Shown in pieces: positions 46,411-59,248 of a stretch of 64,000 nucleotides of DNA. The stretch is from NCBI GenBank assembly GCA_947561585.1, contig CANNZV010002553.1, forward strand, positions 1-64,000, given 5' to 3'. Each line of letters begins with the position of its first letter. Positions within the stretch are counted from its first letter, which is position 1. The position numbers and the translations under genes were made by a program. Source of the stretch: Caprella mutica. Lineage: Eukaryota; Arthropoda; Malacostraca; Amphipoda; Caprellidae. A model generated the notes under the pieces. The model saw nothing but the letters and a program-made list of their open reading frames with translations. It ran no database searches and had not been told where the DNA came from.

Positions 46411-49400
46411 ATGGACATCTCGTCATCTCTAATACTAGGATTCACGTTGATGAAATTTTTGGGATCTTTTCCGTACTCTTGGTCACCTGGAAACGGCAAA
46501 GTGGAACTTTCTTGGAATTTATGGCTATACAGTTTAGCTAATTTAATTTACGTCCTGTTTGGCACGGCTACCTATGCTATAGAGTATTTCCTGCAGTTCT
46601 ATAATGGCAATAAAACTTTGGAAATAGTAACAGACACTGTTTTGATGGCAGTTTGGGTCACTCAAATTGTCGGAATTAAAATAAACTATTTCCTCAAGAA
46701 GACTTCTATGCGAATTTGTTTCCAATTTCTCTGGAAAAATCAGAACCGAGTCTTTAAGTTGAGTAATTATCTGTCTTTTGTTTTGCTATTAACAACTATT
46801 ATTCTTTTCGCTAGTCAGACATCTGTGATTATTTCCTCGACTAATTATGGCCCCATGGCGGCTGCAATTCACTACTCTCTGCTCGATTTGGATTTTCAAT
46901 TTACCATTTTCTTCAACATTGCCGTTCTGAGACTCTTCATGGAACTGATTTCTGCCAAATTGAATGATATGTTCGATTATTTGGAAATGAAATACATTAA
47001 AGATGATATTCGTGAACAGAACATACCAATAAAAATAGAATCGGGAAACAACAATGAACATTATTCAACTAAAAAAGAATTTCTACAAGACATTCAAGAT
47101 ATACGGAGAGTAATCGGTCATCTGCAAAGATTGTTCCAGACACCAGTACTGCTCTTGTTATTAACACTGCAAGTTATTTATATTTCTTTCATTATAAGAG
47201 TGATATATCAAGAAGAGAAGGGTGGCGGCATTGCTATGCAGTGGTACAAAATATTCTCTACAATCATCCAGTTCTTAGAGATGATGTTGCTCATCGACTC
47301 TCAACATGGCTACTGTGTTTCAGTAAGGGATATCCTGGATTTATCTTGAAAATACAGGGTGGACACAAAAGGCGTTCTATTTTATTTCTTATCCAAATGT
47401 CGTGTTTTACATTATTTTTCTCATATTTTTCAGGTGATACGAAGACAACAGGCCTTTGAGATTCTTTTGACATCAATATGGATACAGCTAGAGGATCCAT
47501 CAGCAGATGAAAATCATCGAATCGTACTTTTCCACAAAATTGTTTCTTCTGATGAGTAGAGATTTTGGTGGGAAAAATGTACCTGATAGAATGACAATTC
47601 AACTGCTGATTGGCAAACTTAAGGAGATAGGGAGTGGCAGATTCCCATAAAGGTCACAGAGGTCTATATTACTTAGACATCATTCCTGAGAATATTTAAA
47701 TTTGCGAGAACGCCTTGAAAATCCCTTACTGAAGTTGTAGTGAGCCTCGTCACTAAAGAAATCATACACCACAATTGATGGTCATTTTTAATCCTTTGAC
47801 TGATGTTTTCACAAAATGTTTCTCGTTCTGCTCTATTGCAATGAGTTTGACTGTGCAAGGCCTGATTTTTATAGAGAAAGAGCTTAAGGCCATTTACAAG
47901 GAATCCTCATAACAGATGTTCTCGAAATGCCAGCTAATTTTGAGAGACGGCGTGTTGATTTTCTGGGAGATACCTGGAGGCATTTCTGAATATTCTCAGG
48001 AATGATGGCTGAATGATGTAGACCACTCTGGTCTTTATGGGTATCTGCCACACTTCCTATCTCCTTAAATTTGCAAATCAACCGTTGCTTTGTGCTTGTG
48101 TCAGGTACATTGTTCCTGCTAAAATCTCTACTCATCAGAAGAAATAATTTTGTGGCAAAGTACGATTCGATGCATAGTATAGGCTCTAGCTGGATCCATA
48201 TTGATGTCATAAGAATCACCCAGGCCTGTTGTCTATGTATCACCTGAACAAAACAATGTGAAACACAATTTTGGGATGAAAAAATACAATAAGGAATTTT
48301 TTTTGGAGCACCCTGTATCGGTGTATATGATCTTATTTTACTTGCAAATAATTTAATTGTATTATATCGTTCGCAGAAAGAAAGAGCAATTAAAAAAGTG
48401 AAAAAGATCAAATTTTACAACGAAGTTGGCCCTATCGACAAGGTAAAACGAACCAATGAATGAGCATTAAGTGATTCCTAGCAATTTAAAATTGTGTTCA
48501 TCCATTAGAATTTAATAAAAAAATTCTCTTTCTCTGCAGAAATTACTTACTTGCATTCAGCACGAAGTTGAGAGTATGCCAGAGTTTAGTGTTTTCGGGA
48601 TGTTTACTCTTGGACGCCATTGCTTCTTAACAGTAAGTTGAAATCTGTTATTCATTTTTTAAATTTCCAGATCGTAAGCTGACAGGTTCAGCCAGATTTA
48701 CTAGTTTGATAAAGCTTGACGATATCCCGGAATAAGGAAGAGGGCTACGTGTGATTACGTGGTTGACGATTTCGATTGGTTGAAAAGTACAAGTATGAGA
48801 TTACTCTTAATTAGTTATATTTTTATTCCTTTCTTTGTAGAGATACTCGCTCATTTGTCCTGTTAGGCCACGCACACACGAACAAAAGATAGCAAGAGAG
48901 AATGATATTACCCGCGCACACCAAACGAGTATAGTCAGCTTGTAGCACTGCATAATAGGAGTTCCACATCCATAGCAGAGCGCACCTGATGTACACCTGA
49001 AATTTGAAGACACTCAACTTGAAGAAAGATTGACGAGAAGTCTCCTGAAAGGCGTGTTCTATCTTTGACTATCTTGCAATCTTTCTTTCTCTCTTCGGAC
49101 TCTCTTTCAGTGCAGGCACTATAAAGTATTACCGTGTTGCCCAGTTCAATCTTGCAATCTTTCTTGCTATCTCTCTCTTGGTGATCGCGAGGTCTTTGAC
49201 AATGACAAAATTATAACTCAGGGTAGGTATAATCCTACCCTGTCTAAACATCTATCCTGCGTTGTGGTGGTGCAGAGTTGCTGCTGTATTGACAGTGGAT
49301 CTACCTGCCCGTTATATAGGTAACTCCAGAATCCTTGTACACGATAGAACTTTCGCATGAGAGCTCTTTTAATTTTAGACCTAATACAGATCTAATTCTC

Positions 49401-51448
49401 AAAGCTTCCTTACCTCCATATCTTCAGTTGGTTTGAATCAACTATCTCTGTTTACTCCTGCTATCCCCTCGTCTTTTTATCACTGAATTTTTCAGAGTAT
49501 GTCATTTGAACCCAATTTATTGGCTCACATTTTGTAATGTCAAAACTCGATGTGTCTAATTGGCTTAAAATTCTGAATTAATTTCTATGTTCAAATGTTA
49601 ACTTTTGTTTGAAGTCATCAGGAAAGAGACGAAATGGATTTCGAGCAGAATTTTATATTTTGCCAGCAAATGTGGACTCATTGCTCTACCTGAGCTCTAG
49701 GGAAGAACTGGAAAGATCTGAAGATACATCGGATTCGTTATAAATTGACGGAATTTCCATCTGATTAAGGTCTTAAGATTTACCTGCACGTGTCAACCAG
49801 CCTTAAAGGTCCTCTCCAAGAATTTTTTTATTGCTTTAACCGATGAGTCTAATGTTTCTTAACATTTTTCTGCAAACCCCAAGAAATTGATAGCATATTT
49901 TTAATTTAATACGCTTTTAAAGATTTTTATAATCAAAACTCTACTTCTGACTTGCTAATTTGCAGTCTGAAGAAAAAGAATGTACCCAATTTGTTTTGAT
50001 TGTCAGCTAGGTATTAGGTATAACAAATCCAACTAATATTTGTATAAAACTATAAAATTGGATAAACTTATTACAACAATTAATATCTTAAACGAAGGTC
50101 GAAAAAGCATTGTTTATTTATTAAATTCAAATTTGAAATCAAAACAAAGAGTGTACAATCTTTTTCTTCAGCGTCAGGTTAGTGATTCGTACAATTGTCC
50201 CACAAAGAGTATTAAAAACTTTAAAACTTTAAAAGCAAATTGTATGCGGTTTGCAGAATAATGATCATAAACCTCAAATCTATAATATTATGTAATAAAC
50301 CTTTTTTTCCAGAGCCTGGAGAGGACCTTTAAGATTCTAGTGTTTGCCACTAAATAATAGAGCATTGTAAATTCGGTTGCGTAATACCAAATGGATTTGG
50401 GAATAGCTATACGATATTCAGAAATATTGAGAACTATTTCAGATTATGATTGACCAATTTGTGAATTTTAATTTTAGTAGTTAGTTATTTTTGAATATCG
50501 CCATTCTAACAAGGGGTGAAATTTGTCTTGAATAAATATAGTTTTTTGAATTTTTAATATCCCACAAGTTGATTAATAGATTTCAATATTTATTTCATAG
50601 CAAACAATTTACAAATTATCAAACTAATCTCTTTTATGTGGTGAATCACTACTATTCATGGTTTTTTATCATAAAACCCGAAAATTTATTTATTACTAGC
50701 CTACCCAGGCAGCAAGGATTTATTCCTGGGATATTAAGGGAATGTCCCAGTAATATATCCTTCTTCCCAGGGTTATTCCCTTAATATCCCAGGAATAATG
50801 CTTGCTACCTGGGTATCTGTATGTGGCACCTCAATAGGTGAAATAACTCAAAGTTATGGCAGAGTTTTAATAAATCTAAAATTTTTTTTCGGGTTTTATA
50901 ATAAAAAAAACATGAATAGTAGTGATTCACCACATGATTCCAATTCACATGTTACATACGAGATGACACAAACGGTCTAAAAAAAAAAGATTATGCAGAA
51001 TGAGTAATAATTAAAATCATTTATAGAATGATTAATTATCAGTTACTGAAAAGAAAAAAAGATTGTTAGGTGCAGCTCCACTTCATGAATAACTGACTTT
51101 TATAAAATCGAAAACTGTGCAATTTTATAATTCGAGCAATTTTGTTCATTCGAGCAATTTGATAACTCGAGCAATTGTTCATTCGAGCAATTGTTCGTTC
51201 GAGCAATTATTTTTCGGGCAATTGTCCTTCGAGCAATTGTTCTTTCGAGCAATTGTTCATTCGAGCAATTGTTTTTCGAGCAATTGTTTTCGAGCAATTG
51301 TCTTTCGAGTAATTGTTTTCGAGCAATTTACCTAGAACCATATAATAGTACCATTCTTCTTTTCCCTTTCCAGATCGTCAGCTGCACCCTAACTTATGTG
51401 TTGCTGATGGTACAGTTCAAGCAAAGTGATTATTTCATGGAAGTTTAA
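46411..51448 (+). CDS. Gustatory-receptor-type chemoreceptor 2
   Basis: Exons 46411-47322, 48377-48442, 48540-48632, 51374-51448; phase 0 throughout; 381 aa. Very similar to Gr1 across the whole protein, the same length in exons 1-3 (304, 22 and 31 codons), with seven hydrophobic segments and TYVLLMVQF at 364-372. The C-terminal tail is shorter (24 codons in exon 4 against 33). Intron 1 aligns with the 99-bp Gr1 intron once the 961-bp element at 47355-48315 is removed. Intron 3 (2.7 kb) carries a MITE, a 530-bp element, a foldback and a 15-bp satellite. No lesions were seen; it should be functional if the expanded introns are spliced. Ligand unknown. Confidence 0.9.
47355..48315 (-). mobile_element. 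Foldback mariner-type element with DUF4817 HTH fragment
   Basis: Inserted at TA (duplicated at both ends), ends CAGGGTGGACACAAAAGG and GGAGCACCCTG, in intron 1 of Gr2. The minus strand of the right half encodes IPENIQKCLQVSPRKSTRRL and SKLAGISRTSVMRI, the helix-turn-helix of the DUF4817-type N-terminus of arthropod mariner-like transposases, preceded by FATKLFLLMSRDFS and CKFKEIGSVAD. The left half is an inverted, diverged copy of the same sequence (GACATCAATATGGATACAGC; CTTCTGATGAGTAGAGATTT). No catalytic domain, so nonautonomous. Confidence 0.8.
48863..49196. mobile_element. MITE in Gr2 intron 3
   Basis: Left TTAGGCCACGCACACACGAA CAAAAGATAGCAAGAGAG; right inverted TCTTGCTATCTCTCTCTTGG, TGATCGCGAGGTCTT. 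334 bp. Internal inverted TCTTTCTTTCTCTC/TTGCAAGAT-type segments. Homologous to 43431-44326. Confidence 0.7.
49803..50332. mobile_element. 530-bp inverted-repeat element, copy 1
   Basis: Ends TTAAAGGTCCTCTCCAAG and GGAGAGGACCTTTAA. The arms include TCTGAAGAAAAAGAATGTAC and inverted GTGTACAATCTTTTTCTTCA. Homologous to the interrupted copy 55671-57550. Noncoding; in Gr2 intron 3. Confidence 0.8.
50631..50940. mobile_element. Nested palindromic foldback in Gr2 intron 3
   Basis: Outer arms ATGTGGTGAATCACTACTAT (50635) and inverted ATAGTAGTGATTCACCACAT. The inner hairpin has GCAAGGATTTATTCCTGGGA, TATTAAGGGAATGTCCCAG and complements (50702-50816). A short relative of the inner hairpin occurs at 62335-62395. 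Confidence 0.8.
51117..51330. repeat. 15-bp satellite TTCGAGCAATTGTTC
   Basis: About 14 units of 14-16 bp, ending about 44 bp before the acceptor of Gr2 exon 4. Palindromic CAATTG in every unit. Confidence 0.85.
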
Positions 51449-51958
51449 ACAAGATCCAACTTTAGTTAAATCTATTTTCTTTAGGGAAAAAAATAAATAT
51501 TATTTTTCTATACCTATTTGAAGCATTTGTCCAGATAAGAGGTTATTTCCATATTCTGTTACTAAAGAAAAATCTGGAAAATATACCCACAAAAATTATG
51601 TGAAATAACATGTAGTAATTATATATATTCATTGAACTATTGTCAAAATTCAACAGTTAGTTTTCTTTTCTTTCTTCTTTGACTATGTAGATTGCCATTG
51701 CTAAATTATTCAACTTCTTTATTATTACAATAGATTAAATTGATACAATGCACAAGTTAATATTTACTGTAGGTACTGTGTTGATCTTATTGACGTCAAA
51801 TATTTACCCATTATAATTGTTCATCGCGTAACATACGAGTGTGTGTGTCTTGTAAACAAATTAACTGTATGTATAAACATGTCAAATAAAGAAATTAGTT
51901 TCAGTATCAGAAAATAGGTATAAGTAGATACGTTGGTTTCCATCGAATTTTATCCATC

Positions 51959-53673
51959 ATGTACATCGGACATATTCTACAACCTGGATTCATCCTGCTG
52001 AAGATCATCGGCTCTTTTCCTTACACTTGGTCAACGAAAAAGAATGAAGTTAAACTTCCATGGATGGGATGGTTTTACTCCGTTAGTTTCTTAATTTTTT
52101 CGTCGATTATTTCAGTGGGTGCTTATGGAGTGGATACATCACTGTCGTTCTTCACGAACAATAAGACGTTACAAAATGTAACAGACGGTCTTTTAATGGT
52201 TGTTTGGGTCTTACAATTGCAGTGTCTGAAGATATGTCCTTTACTTTACAAGAATTCCTTGAAAATCATTTTCAAATTCTATATGAAGAACAAGAGGAGG
52301 GGTTTTAAAATTAGCAGGTATTTGTTTTATCTTATGATTTTGAATGTATTACTGATCCTCATTTCTCAATTTGCTCTTTTAATTGGATCAGCAAGTTATG
52401 AATCCAATGTAACAAGAGTGTATTACACACTTCTTGATTTGGACGTACAGATCACTCTTTTCGTCAATATTGTTATCTTCAGAGTTTTTATGGAACTCAT
52501 ATCAGCTAAAATAAATAAATTAGTATCTTCTTATGCCTATAATCTGTCTAAAAGTGACAAACTGAATGACACTCCAGCTTCAAGCGACAAAGATTCAATC
52601 CATACTCCCGTTGACAAAAACTCGCTGAAGGTAGAATATGTTGAAGATATTCGGGATATCCGAAATGTGGTTTACCATCTCCATAAATTGTACCAAGTCC
52701 CAGTCTTTCTCATCATTTCTTCAGTTCAAGTTATTTACGTGTCTTTCATCCTGAGAGATATTTTTGATGTGGATGAGGACAGTAGTCATTCAAGTGGTTG
52801 GAACAGAAAGATCTCCATTGTGGTGCAGACTCTACAGATTGGAATTCTTTTCAACTCTCAACATAGTTACACATTGGCCGTGAGTTGTTTGAAATATCAC
52901 ATGTTTAATATGGAATTAGTTATATGATAATATACGTATATATTTCTACTTTTTTTTAGAAAGAGAGAGCTGTTAAAAACATAAAGGGAATACAGGTGTA
53001 CAGAAACTTGGAGTTTCAAGACATGGTATGTGAAAAAATGACTAATTTTTATAGGGCTTTTACTTTTAAACTCTAGATTGTTTTCTTCATAATGAACTGT
53101 AAGAGATATTACTTATTATTACAAACTTATTTTTACAGAAAGTACTTACTTGCATTCAGCACGAAGTTGAGAGTATGCCAGCGTTTATTGTGTTAGGGAT
53201 GTTCACCCTTGGACGCCATTGCTTCTTAGCGGTAAATTTAGTCACTCTTTTTGATCTATTATTTATGTTAATAATGTATTCATTGTGTTTTACTAATAAC
53301 AGGTAAGAAGCAGTCATTTATATTAAACTTATCTATGAAGTCAGTGATATGGTCTTTGGTTCCTGAAACAGATGTAAATACCTCCTCCAAAATTAACAAT
53401 AAAAAGAGCAGTTCTGATCTTCATATATAGAATTCTTCATTATTAAAAAATATGAAATCATCTTTGTCCCTTTGTTGGATTTTTCTCATATTATAACAAA
53501 TAAGAATGACTAGATATAAGTTCTTCAGATATTGAATTATGAACAAACCTAATGGAATAAGTGTCTGTAGAACTGGAACTATAAAGCAATCTTTTCTCTT
53601 TCAGATGTTTAGTTATACCCTGACTTATGTGTTGCTGATGGTACAATTCGAGAAAAGTCAATATTTCGTCTAA
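51959..53673 (+). CDS. Gustatory-receptor-type chemoreceptor 3
   Basis: Exons 51959-52879, 52960-53025, 53139-53231, 53605-53673; all GT-AG, phase 0; 382 aa. Same exon layout as Gr1 and Gr2 (22 and 31 codons in exons 2 and 3) with compact introns. Exon 1 is clearly diverged from the other two (shared landmarks GF.LLK..G.FPY.W, LLDLD.Q.T.F.NI, MELISAK), whereas exon 3 and the start of exon 4 are almost the same at DNA level. TYVLLMVQF is at 367-375. The start is the first Met of the exon, immediately before YIGHILQPGF. Upstream 250 bp is homologous to the Gr2 upstream region. Ligand unknown. Confidence 0.9.
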
Positions 53674-54336
53674 CTCACTATAATTAATACACTTGATATT
53701 CAGCACACTTATGTAGACATATTTCATCACCGTTTAATTTAGAACATGTTACTGTTTTCATGCTCTTATAATGCCATTTAAAATGTCTCCATTATATTGA
53801 TTCGTAATCACTATAGCTTAATTAATTATTCTCACATTTAAATTTGTCTAAATTATTTAATTGATTGAGTGTTAAGCTAATTCGTTGCATTTTCATAGTT
53901 CAATCTATAAATTATAATATCTTTAGATTCTCCCTGTTAGATTCAGATTCTCGATTTAACACTTGGTTACAGCCGTAGAAATATTAAACATTATGCAATC
54001 AAATCGATAGAGTGTAATAGTTAGGAAACATCTTTTTTAAGGTTTTTCAATCACAAACATTTGAAGTAAACTCAGAAAATTAAAAAGGAGCAACCCATGA
54101 AGGTTGAGTTGCAAAATTGAATATTTCACAAACATCGATCGAAGTAGTTTTCATATAGAAGCTATATAATCTTCTCTTCGGGATTACCAAATGAATCATT
54201 TCATTTTATTATTTCTCAATTAAAAACAAACATTTGACGGTCTTTTAATGCTTAAATAACTGTCTTAGGAGTCATAATTTGTTTGGTCACTATATAAAAA
54301 ACGATCTCATCTCTAGGCCTCAAATCTCATACTTAT

Positions 54337-54476
54337 CCGTACCCACGTAGGGTTTTTAAAGTCTTTCCACCAGACTTTTTGCTATATAGTTTTTTCTTAT
54401 ATTCTCGTGGAAAAAGTAGGAGGAGCTTAGTAAAAAGTCTGGTGGAAAGACTTAAAAAACTCTACGTGTGTACGGC
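54337..54476. mobile_element. MITE with 43-bp arms
   Basis: Left CCGTACCCACGTAGGGTTTT, TAAAGTCTTTCCACCAGACT; right inverted AGTCTGGTGGAAAGACTTAA, AAAACTCTACGTGTGTACGG. Short central spacer. Noncoding. Confidence 0.85.
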
Positions 54477-55289
54477 CAATTACAGTGTACATCGTGCAAC
54501 AACTTAAGCGACTAATAACCAACTGTAGATGATAGATATTTTGTTCATGTATTTTCTTTTATAAATTGTTACATTGGTAATAATCAGACACAATATAATA
54601 TGAATCTTTGAATTAAACATTAAATTTAATATTGCCAATACTCTTCTTAAATTATATTATGTCTACTACACTTATTAGTAAAATTGGCATTAATATTTTA
54701 AATTACTGTATAATACTACAGGCTCCATCCCTACAATTCACTCACACCATAGTAAATAAATAAATATTTCCCTTTTTTCTTAAATAAAAAATGTGCTATT
54801 ACTCAGTTAAATGTGCATTTTCATGGAAATTAACTTACTTAAAATTGTTTTTATCACGTTTTACACTCTATTCACTTATAATATTCACCTAATAATACAA
54901 ATAATATTTGAGAGTATGTACTCTGTGCGACGCCATTTGTTTACATCGTTATTCGTTTCTGAAGAATTGATCAAGTTCACCGTCAAGGAATTCGAAACTT
55001 AGCATACTTCTCTATTTATTAACTATGCTCGCACCTCTTACTCTACCACTCCTTCGTTCACTTTTACACGTAACTCTACCACTAACACACAATTTTAATT
55101 ATTGCTAGCTTACATTATCCCGTGAATATATTTGTTATACCTAGTGGCAAATCTTTCTTAACCTACCTATAAATTAACAGTTGTGAATTTTAAATTTTTT
55201 ATTTTCTTCACTTTCTAACTAACTGAACTATTTTATTGTGGTTTAACCATGCAATTATTCACTGAACTAAAGTTTGCATGAAAGGAAAC

Positions 55290-55640
55290 TACAGGTCAAG
55301 CTCTTACATCGGACAGTTCATATGTAGATACAAAAAAAAGTTAAAAAGCGTCCGCTATGCCGAACAATGGACTCTATGCGCGACTGATGTTTTTACTTCA
55401 GTTGGGAATTAAACTTTGCAAGTTTTCTTTAACAGCATTTCAAAGAATTTTTAAACGCTAATGAAGGTTAACAATTAATCTCAGATCATTATCAAATGAA
55501 AATTTAATAAATATTTTATAATATTTATATAACTCACTAATATAAATGTACAAAATAATAAGGTAGGTATAATTGTAACTATTCTATAATATAGAATAGT
55601 TTGTAAATTGTAATATCCTTGATTACAATAAATAATTGTC
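55290..55640 (-). repeat. Interspersed repeat, inverted relative of 45600-45930
   Basis: Shares, inverted, ATCAGTCGCGCATAG, CATAGCGGAC, CATCGGACAG/AAGCTTTACC-type sequence and AATCTGAGAT. Uncertain limits. One copy lies on each side of the Gr2-Gr3 block. Confidence 0.6.
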
Positions 55641-55670
55641 TAGATACTTGATAGGCGGATGAAATATTTG

Positions 55671-57550
55671 TTGAAGGTCCCCTCCAAGCAAATATTTTTA
55701 CTGCCTCATTCAACGAGGCTAATGTTTCTTATCATTTTGCTGCAAACCGCATCGAATTTGGTAGTATATTTTTAATTTTAAATGCTTTTAAAGATTTTCA
55801 TAATCAAAACTCCACAAAACCTATTTTACTTCCGAATTAATAATTTAAGAAATTTTAGTCTGAAGAAAAAGAATGTACACCATTTGTTTTGATTGTCAAT
55901 TAGGTATTAGGTTTAATAATAATAAATCCATTTAATATTCGTGTAAAGGTATAAAATTGAATGAACTTCTAATAGATACGTTTATATACTTTAGGAAACA
56001 ATTAATATCTAAAAATAAAGACCTAAAACGCATGGTTTGTTTATAAAATTCAAATTTGTAATCAAAACAAAGAGTGTACACTGTACAATCTTCTTTTTGA
56101 GCATCAGATTAGTACTTATCATTATTCAATTAATACTTAAATTGGTATCCATGATACCAATACGTAAAATAAAAGTTTAGAAATAAAATAAATACATAAA
56201 TAATTTTTTTAAAGTATAATGCCCTGTTTCCATAGAGTTATATGATAAACTACTCTAGAGAGAGGAAGTGTTGCAGCGATTGCAGGACGCTAAGGAAGAC
56301 GGTGTATAACCCTATTTTGTTTCAGTTATATCATTTCTCCATTAAATTTTGTTTAAGTTATTTCATATCTCCATTAAACTGACGCTAGATTTCCAGTCAC
56401 GTGACCCAAAAATAAGGATTTTAGCGTCCCGCAAGACACAATATTATTTTGGCCACTGACTCACCACTTGCCTACTGATAAAAATATTTCACAGAGCACA
56501 AAATTCCTGTTTGTTCAATGAAACATAATTATATAAGTCAAATTTATCAAACTAATTACTCAACTATTATGACCTTTATTTACTGAGTGAGAGTTAATCT
56601 ATGGTCAAATTTTAATTAATGCATTCATTACTTTGAACTCTCATCACAGACCTTTCATCTGTATTCTTAGTCGTGGCCTCAAAACATTTTCTTTAATTTG
56701 AACTCATAGAGAACGAAATTTTAAAGGAGTTACTATTATATAAAAATTAGACCAACTCATTACTATTTGTAATAAGTTATGATTTTGGTTATAAAAGCGG
56801 TGCTTGCCTGTATTGTTCTATTCACTTTAAAAAATCTGTGAGTATCTCCGGGTCGTTTAATATCAAAAATTTTGTTTTAGTAAAATGTATCCACGGTGGC
56901 AAAACGACAGAGGTACAGGCACGAGGACGGATGGACCCACGATCGATACCCGGACACATCACTTCGTTTCTTCCCATTTAATTTACATATAACATTATGT
57001 AACACCAATAAAATTGGTATGCATCTAAACGTACAGTACGTTACATCAATGAAGTGAGAGTTTTCAACTTTTATTTATTTATTTATTGAGTGTATGGCTA
57101 AGTGGATATCGTTTTGAAGCATATTAGATATATAATTAGGCCTCTGTTCGATGCAGAATCCCTATGTATATGTTGGATGTCGTAATTCATCTATCTATTC
57201 AACGCTGTTATAACGGTATCGCCTCGATGCCAAGTATACTTGATATGATGCGGTTTAGCGGTGCAAACAGATATCGGATTGATGTCACCATGTCTAATTT
57301 GTTAATGGTATTCGATGTCGGAAGAGAGGTTATACAGAGTCGTTTAGACATCGAGTAGATACATTCATGTTTGCTGAGATGATTCGCTCGATTGTTGCTC
57401 ACTGAGTATTAAAAAAACTTTAAAAACAAATTGTAAAATATATACCGAACCGAATTGTAAACGGTTTGCAGAATAATGATCGTAGAGCTTAGTTCTATAA
57501 TATTATGTAATATACTCATTTTTTCCCAGGAGTCTGAAGAGGACCTTTAA
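55671..57550. mobile_element. 530-bp element, copy 2, interrupted by about 1.3 kb
   Basis: Left part 55671 to about 56118 and right part about 57402-57550 match copy 1 (49803-50332) through TTGAAGGTCCCCTCC, TCTGAAGAAAAAGAATGTAC, GTATTAAAAA and GGTTTGCAGAATAATGATCG. The intervening stretch 56119-57401 is absent from copy 1 and holds a MITE family 1 half (56139) and a CATTAAA/GCGTCCCGC inverted pair. No convincing gene in the insert. Confidence 0.7.
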
Positions 57551-59119
57551 ACCACATAATTAATAGAGGCTGTTCGAGCTGCATGTTCGGTAGAACGGAC
57601 AATTTTTGTCCTTTGTAGGAGGGTGTCGATTCAAAGATCGTCCGTTTGTACAAGCATTATCTGTGTTAGCGAATGTTAATTGATTTTACCCTTACTGAAA
57701 GTGTGCACTACCCATTTAGGAACACATTGAGTTGTTATCCGCAATTTAAATTAAAGTAACATAAACAAGTTGCGTACGTGTCGACAAATTTGACGTGATG
57801 ATTTTGTGCATAATTTTAGTTACTAATTTACTACCTGTACAGTTCTACGGTCTGTAGACTGTAGTTTGAGATATAATTATAATTTTTCCTGATGTATTGA
57901 TGAAAATAGATATTCCAACAAAATGATTTTATTTATTCCTATCCCTATGTTACCATCACTTATTCATTATTGTCTGCAGTCTGATTAATATTTGGTGGGC
58001 CGATGCGATGCGGCGGTGCCAGTCTTTAGTCCTTACTCTTTCCGATAGGTTAGGTTAAGTTAGGGGGTCTGGAAAGGTAGGTACATTAATGATTGCTGCA
58101 TTAACCAGTCTGCAGAATGTGTCTCTTCTCCCGCAGAGATTTTTATTTTACAGGGACTCAGGGACAGGGAGTTACTCTCTGACTCTCAGTAGCAGATTCA
58201 GAATCTCCCGCAGCTAAATTAATGGTAACATAGGATTAGGAATTACCCCAGTCTGTTTTTGGTGCACAAAATTCCACTGACTTTTGCATAAAGCTGAAAG
58301 AATTCCACCATAAATTTCCATTAATTTGGCTGGTCCACCAACATTTTCCCAATTTATCCAACGAAAATTAATGGTAACATAGGAATAAATAGCTGAAATT
58401 CCACCGACTTTGCCAGAATATTATTTTCGAAGAGAAAAAATTCCACCGACATGTCGGTGGAATATACCACGAAATACAGACTGGAGTCTGCAGAATATGG
58501 AACATTTTTCCAAGACTCTCTGCGGGAGTTTTTGATTGAATTTTTAGAAATTTGAGATCTCTGCGGGAGATCTTGAATTAATTCCTATGTTACCATCAAT
58601 TTAGCTGCGGGAGATTTTGAATTAATTCCTATGTTACCATTAATTTAGCTGCGGGAGATTCTGAATCTGCTACTGTGAGTCAGAGAGTAACTGTCTCTCA
58701 AATTAAAATCTCTGTGGGAGAAGAGACACATTCTGCAGACTGGGAATTACCTAATCACAAATCTCCCGCAGGGCCGCAGCTAAATTAATGGTTACATAGG
58801 AATTACCAAGTAAAATAGTATGTCTCATAAACTCACCATATGTCTCTCCAGCTCTCTCCAAAATTCAACAAATTCTCTCCAAAATGATCAAATTTTCATA
58901 AATTCTCTCCAAAATTACATTGTAGCATAGGAGAAAAATAGATAAAACTCGCCATTTGCAATTGAAGGGCTCAAAACAACTGTCACAAATTCGCCATTAA
59001 AATGGCGAGTTTGGACATGCTTTATTACTTGGAGGAATTAATTCAAGAACTCCTGCCGAGATTCTTGGAAAATCAAAAATGTTCCATATTCTGCAGACTG
59101 GTACATTAACAACACTAAT

Positions 59120-59248
59120 AAGTATATCGGCCCATCGGGAGGCGTGCTGCCCCCCAAACCCCCCGGGCCCCTGCCAGGTCATTAAACAATCATGATGTGT
59201 GCAGTACAACAAACTAGCTGATAGTGGATACAGTGAACTACATTAACA
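59120..59248 (+). repeat. Core repeat copy 8
   Basis: AAGTATATCGGCCCATCGGG, AGGCGTGCTGCCCCCCAAAC, CCTGCCAGGTCATTAAACAA, TCATGATGTGTGCAGTACAA, CAAACTAGCTGATAGTGGAT. Small insertion before GTGGATACAG. Confidence 0.85.

Larger units (their letters stand above)
53674..55670. other. Intergenic after Gr3
   Basis: AT-rich. Holds a 140-bp MITE (54337-54476) and an interspersed repeat (55290-55640) inverted relative to 45600-45930. No gene seen. Confidence 0.5.

Noticed and set aside
47359..47602. ORFs following Gr2 exon 1
   Set aside because: They lie inside the inserted mariner-type element; the splice donor at 47322 ends exon 1.
57164..57402. 64-aa ORFs on both strands
   Set aside because: Mirror-image ORFs in the 1.3-kb insert with no motif; chance openings.
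58045..58060. TTAGG-like telomeric repeat
   Set aside because: Only about two units (TAGGTTAGGTTAAG); no array.
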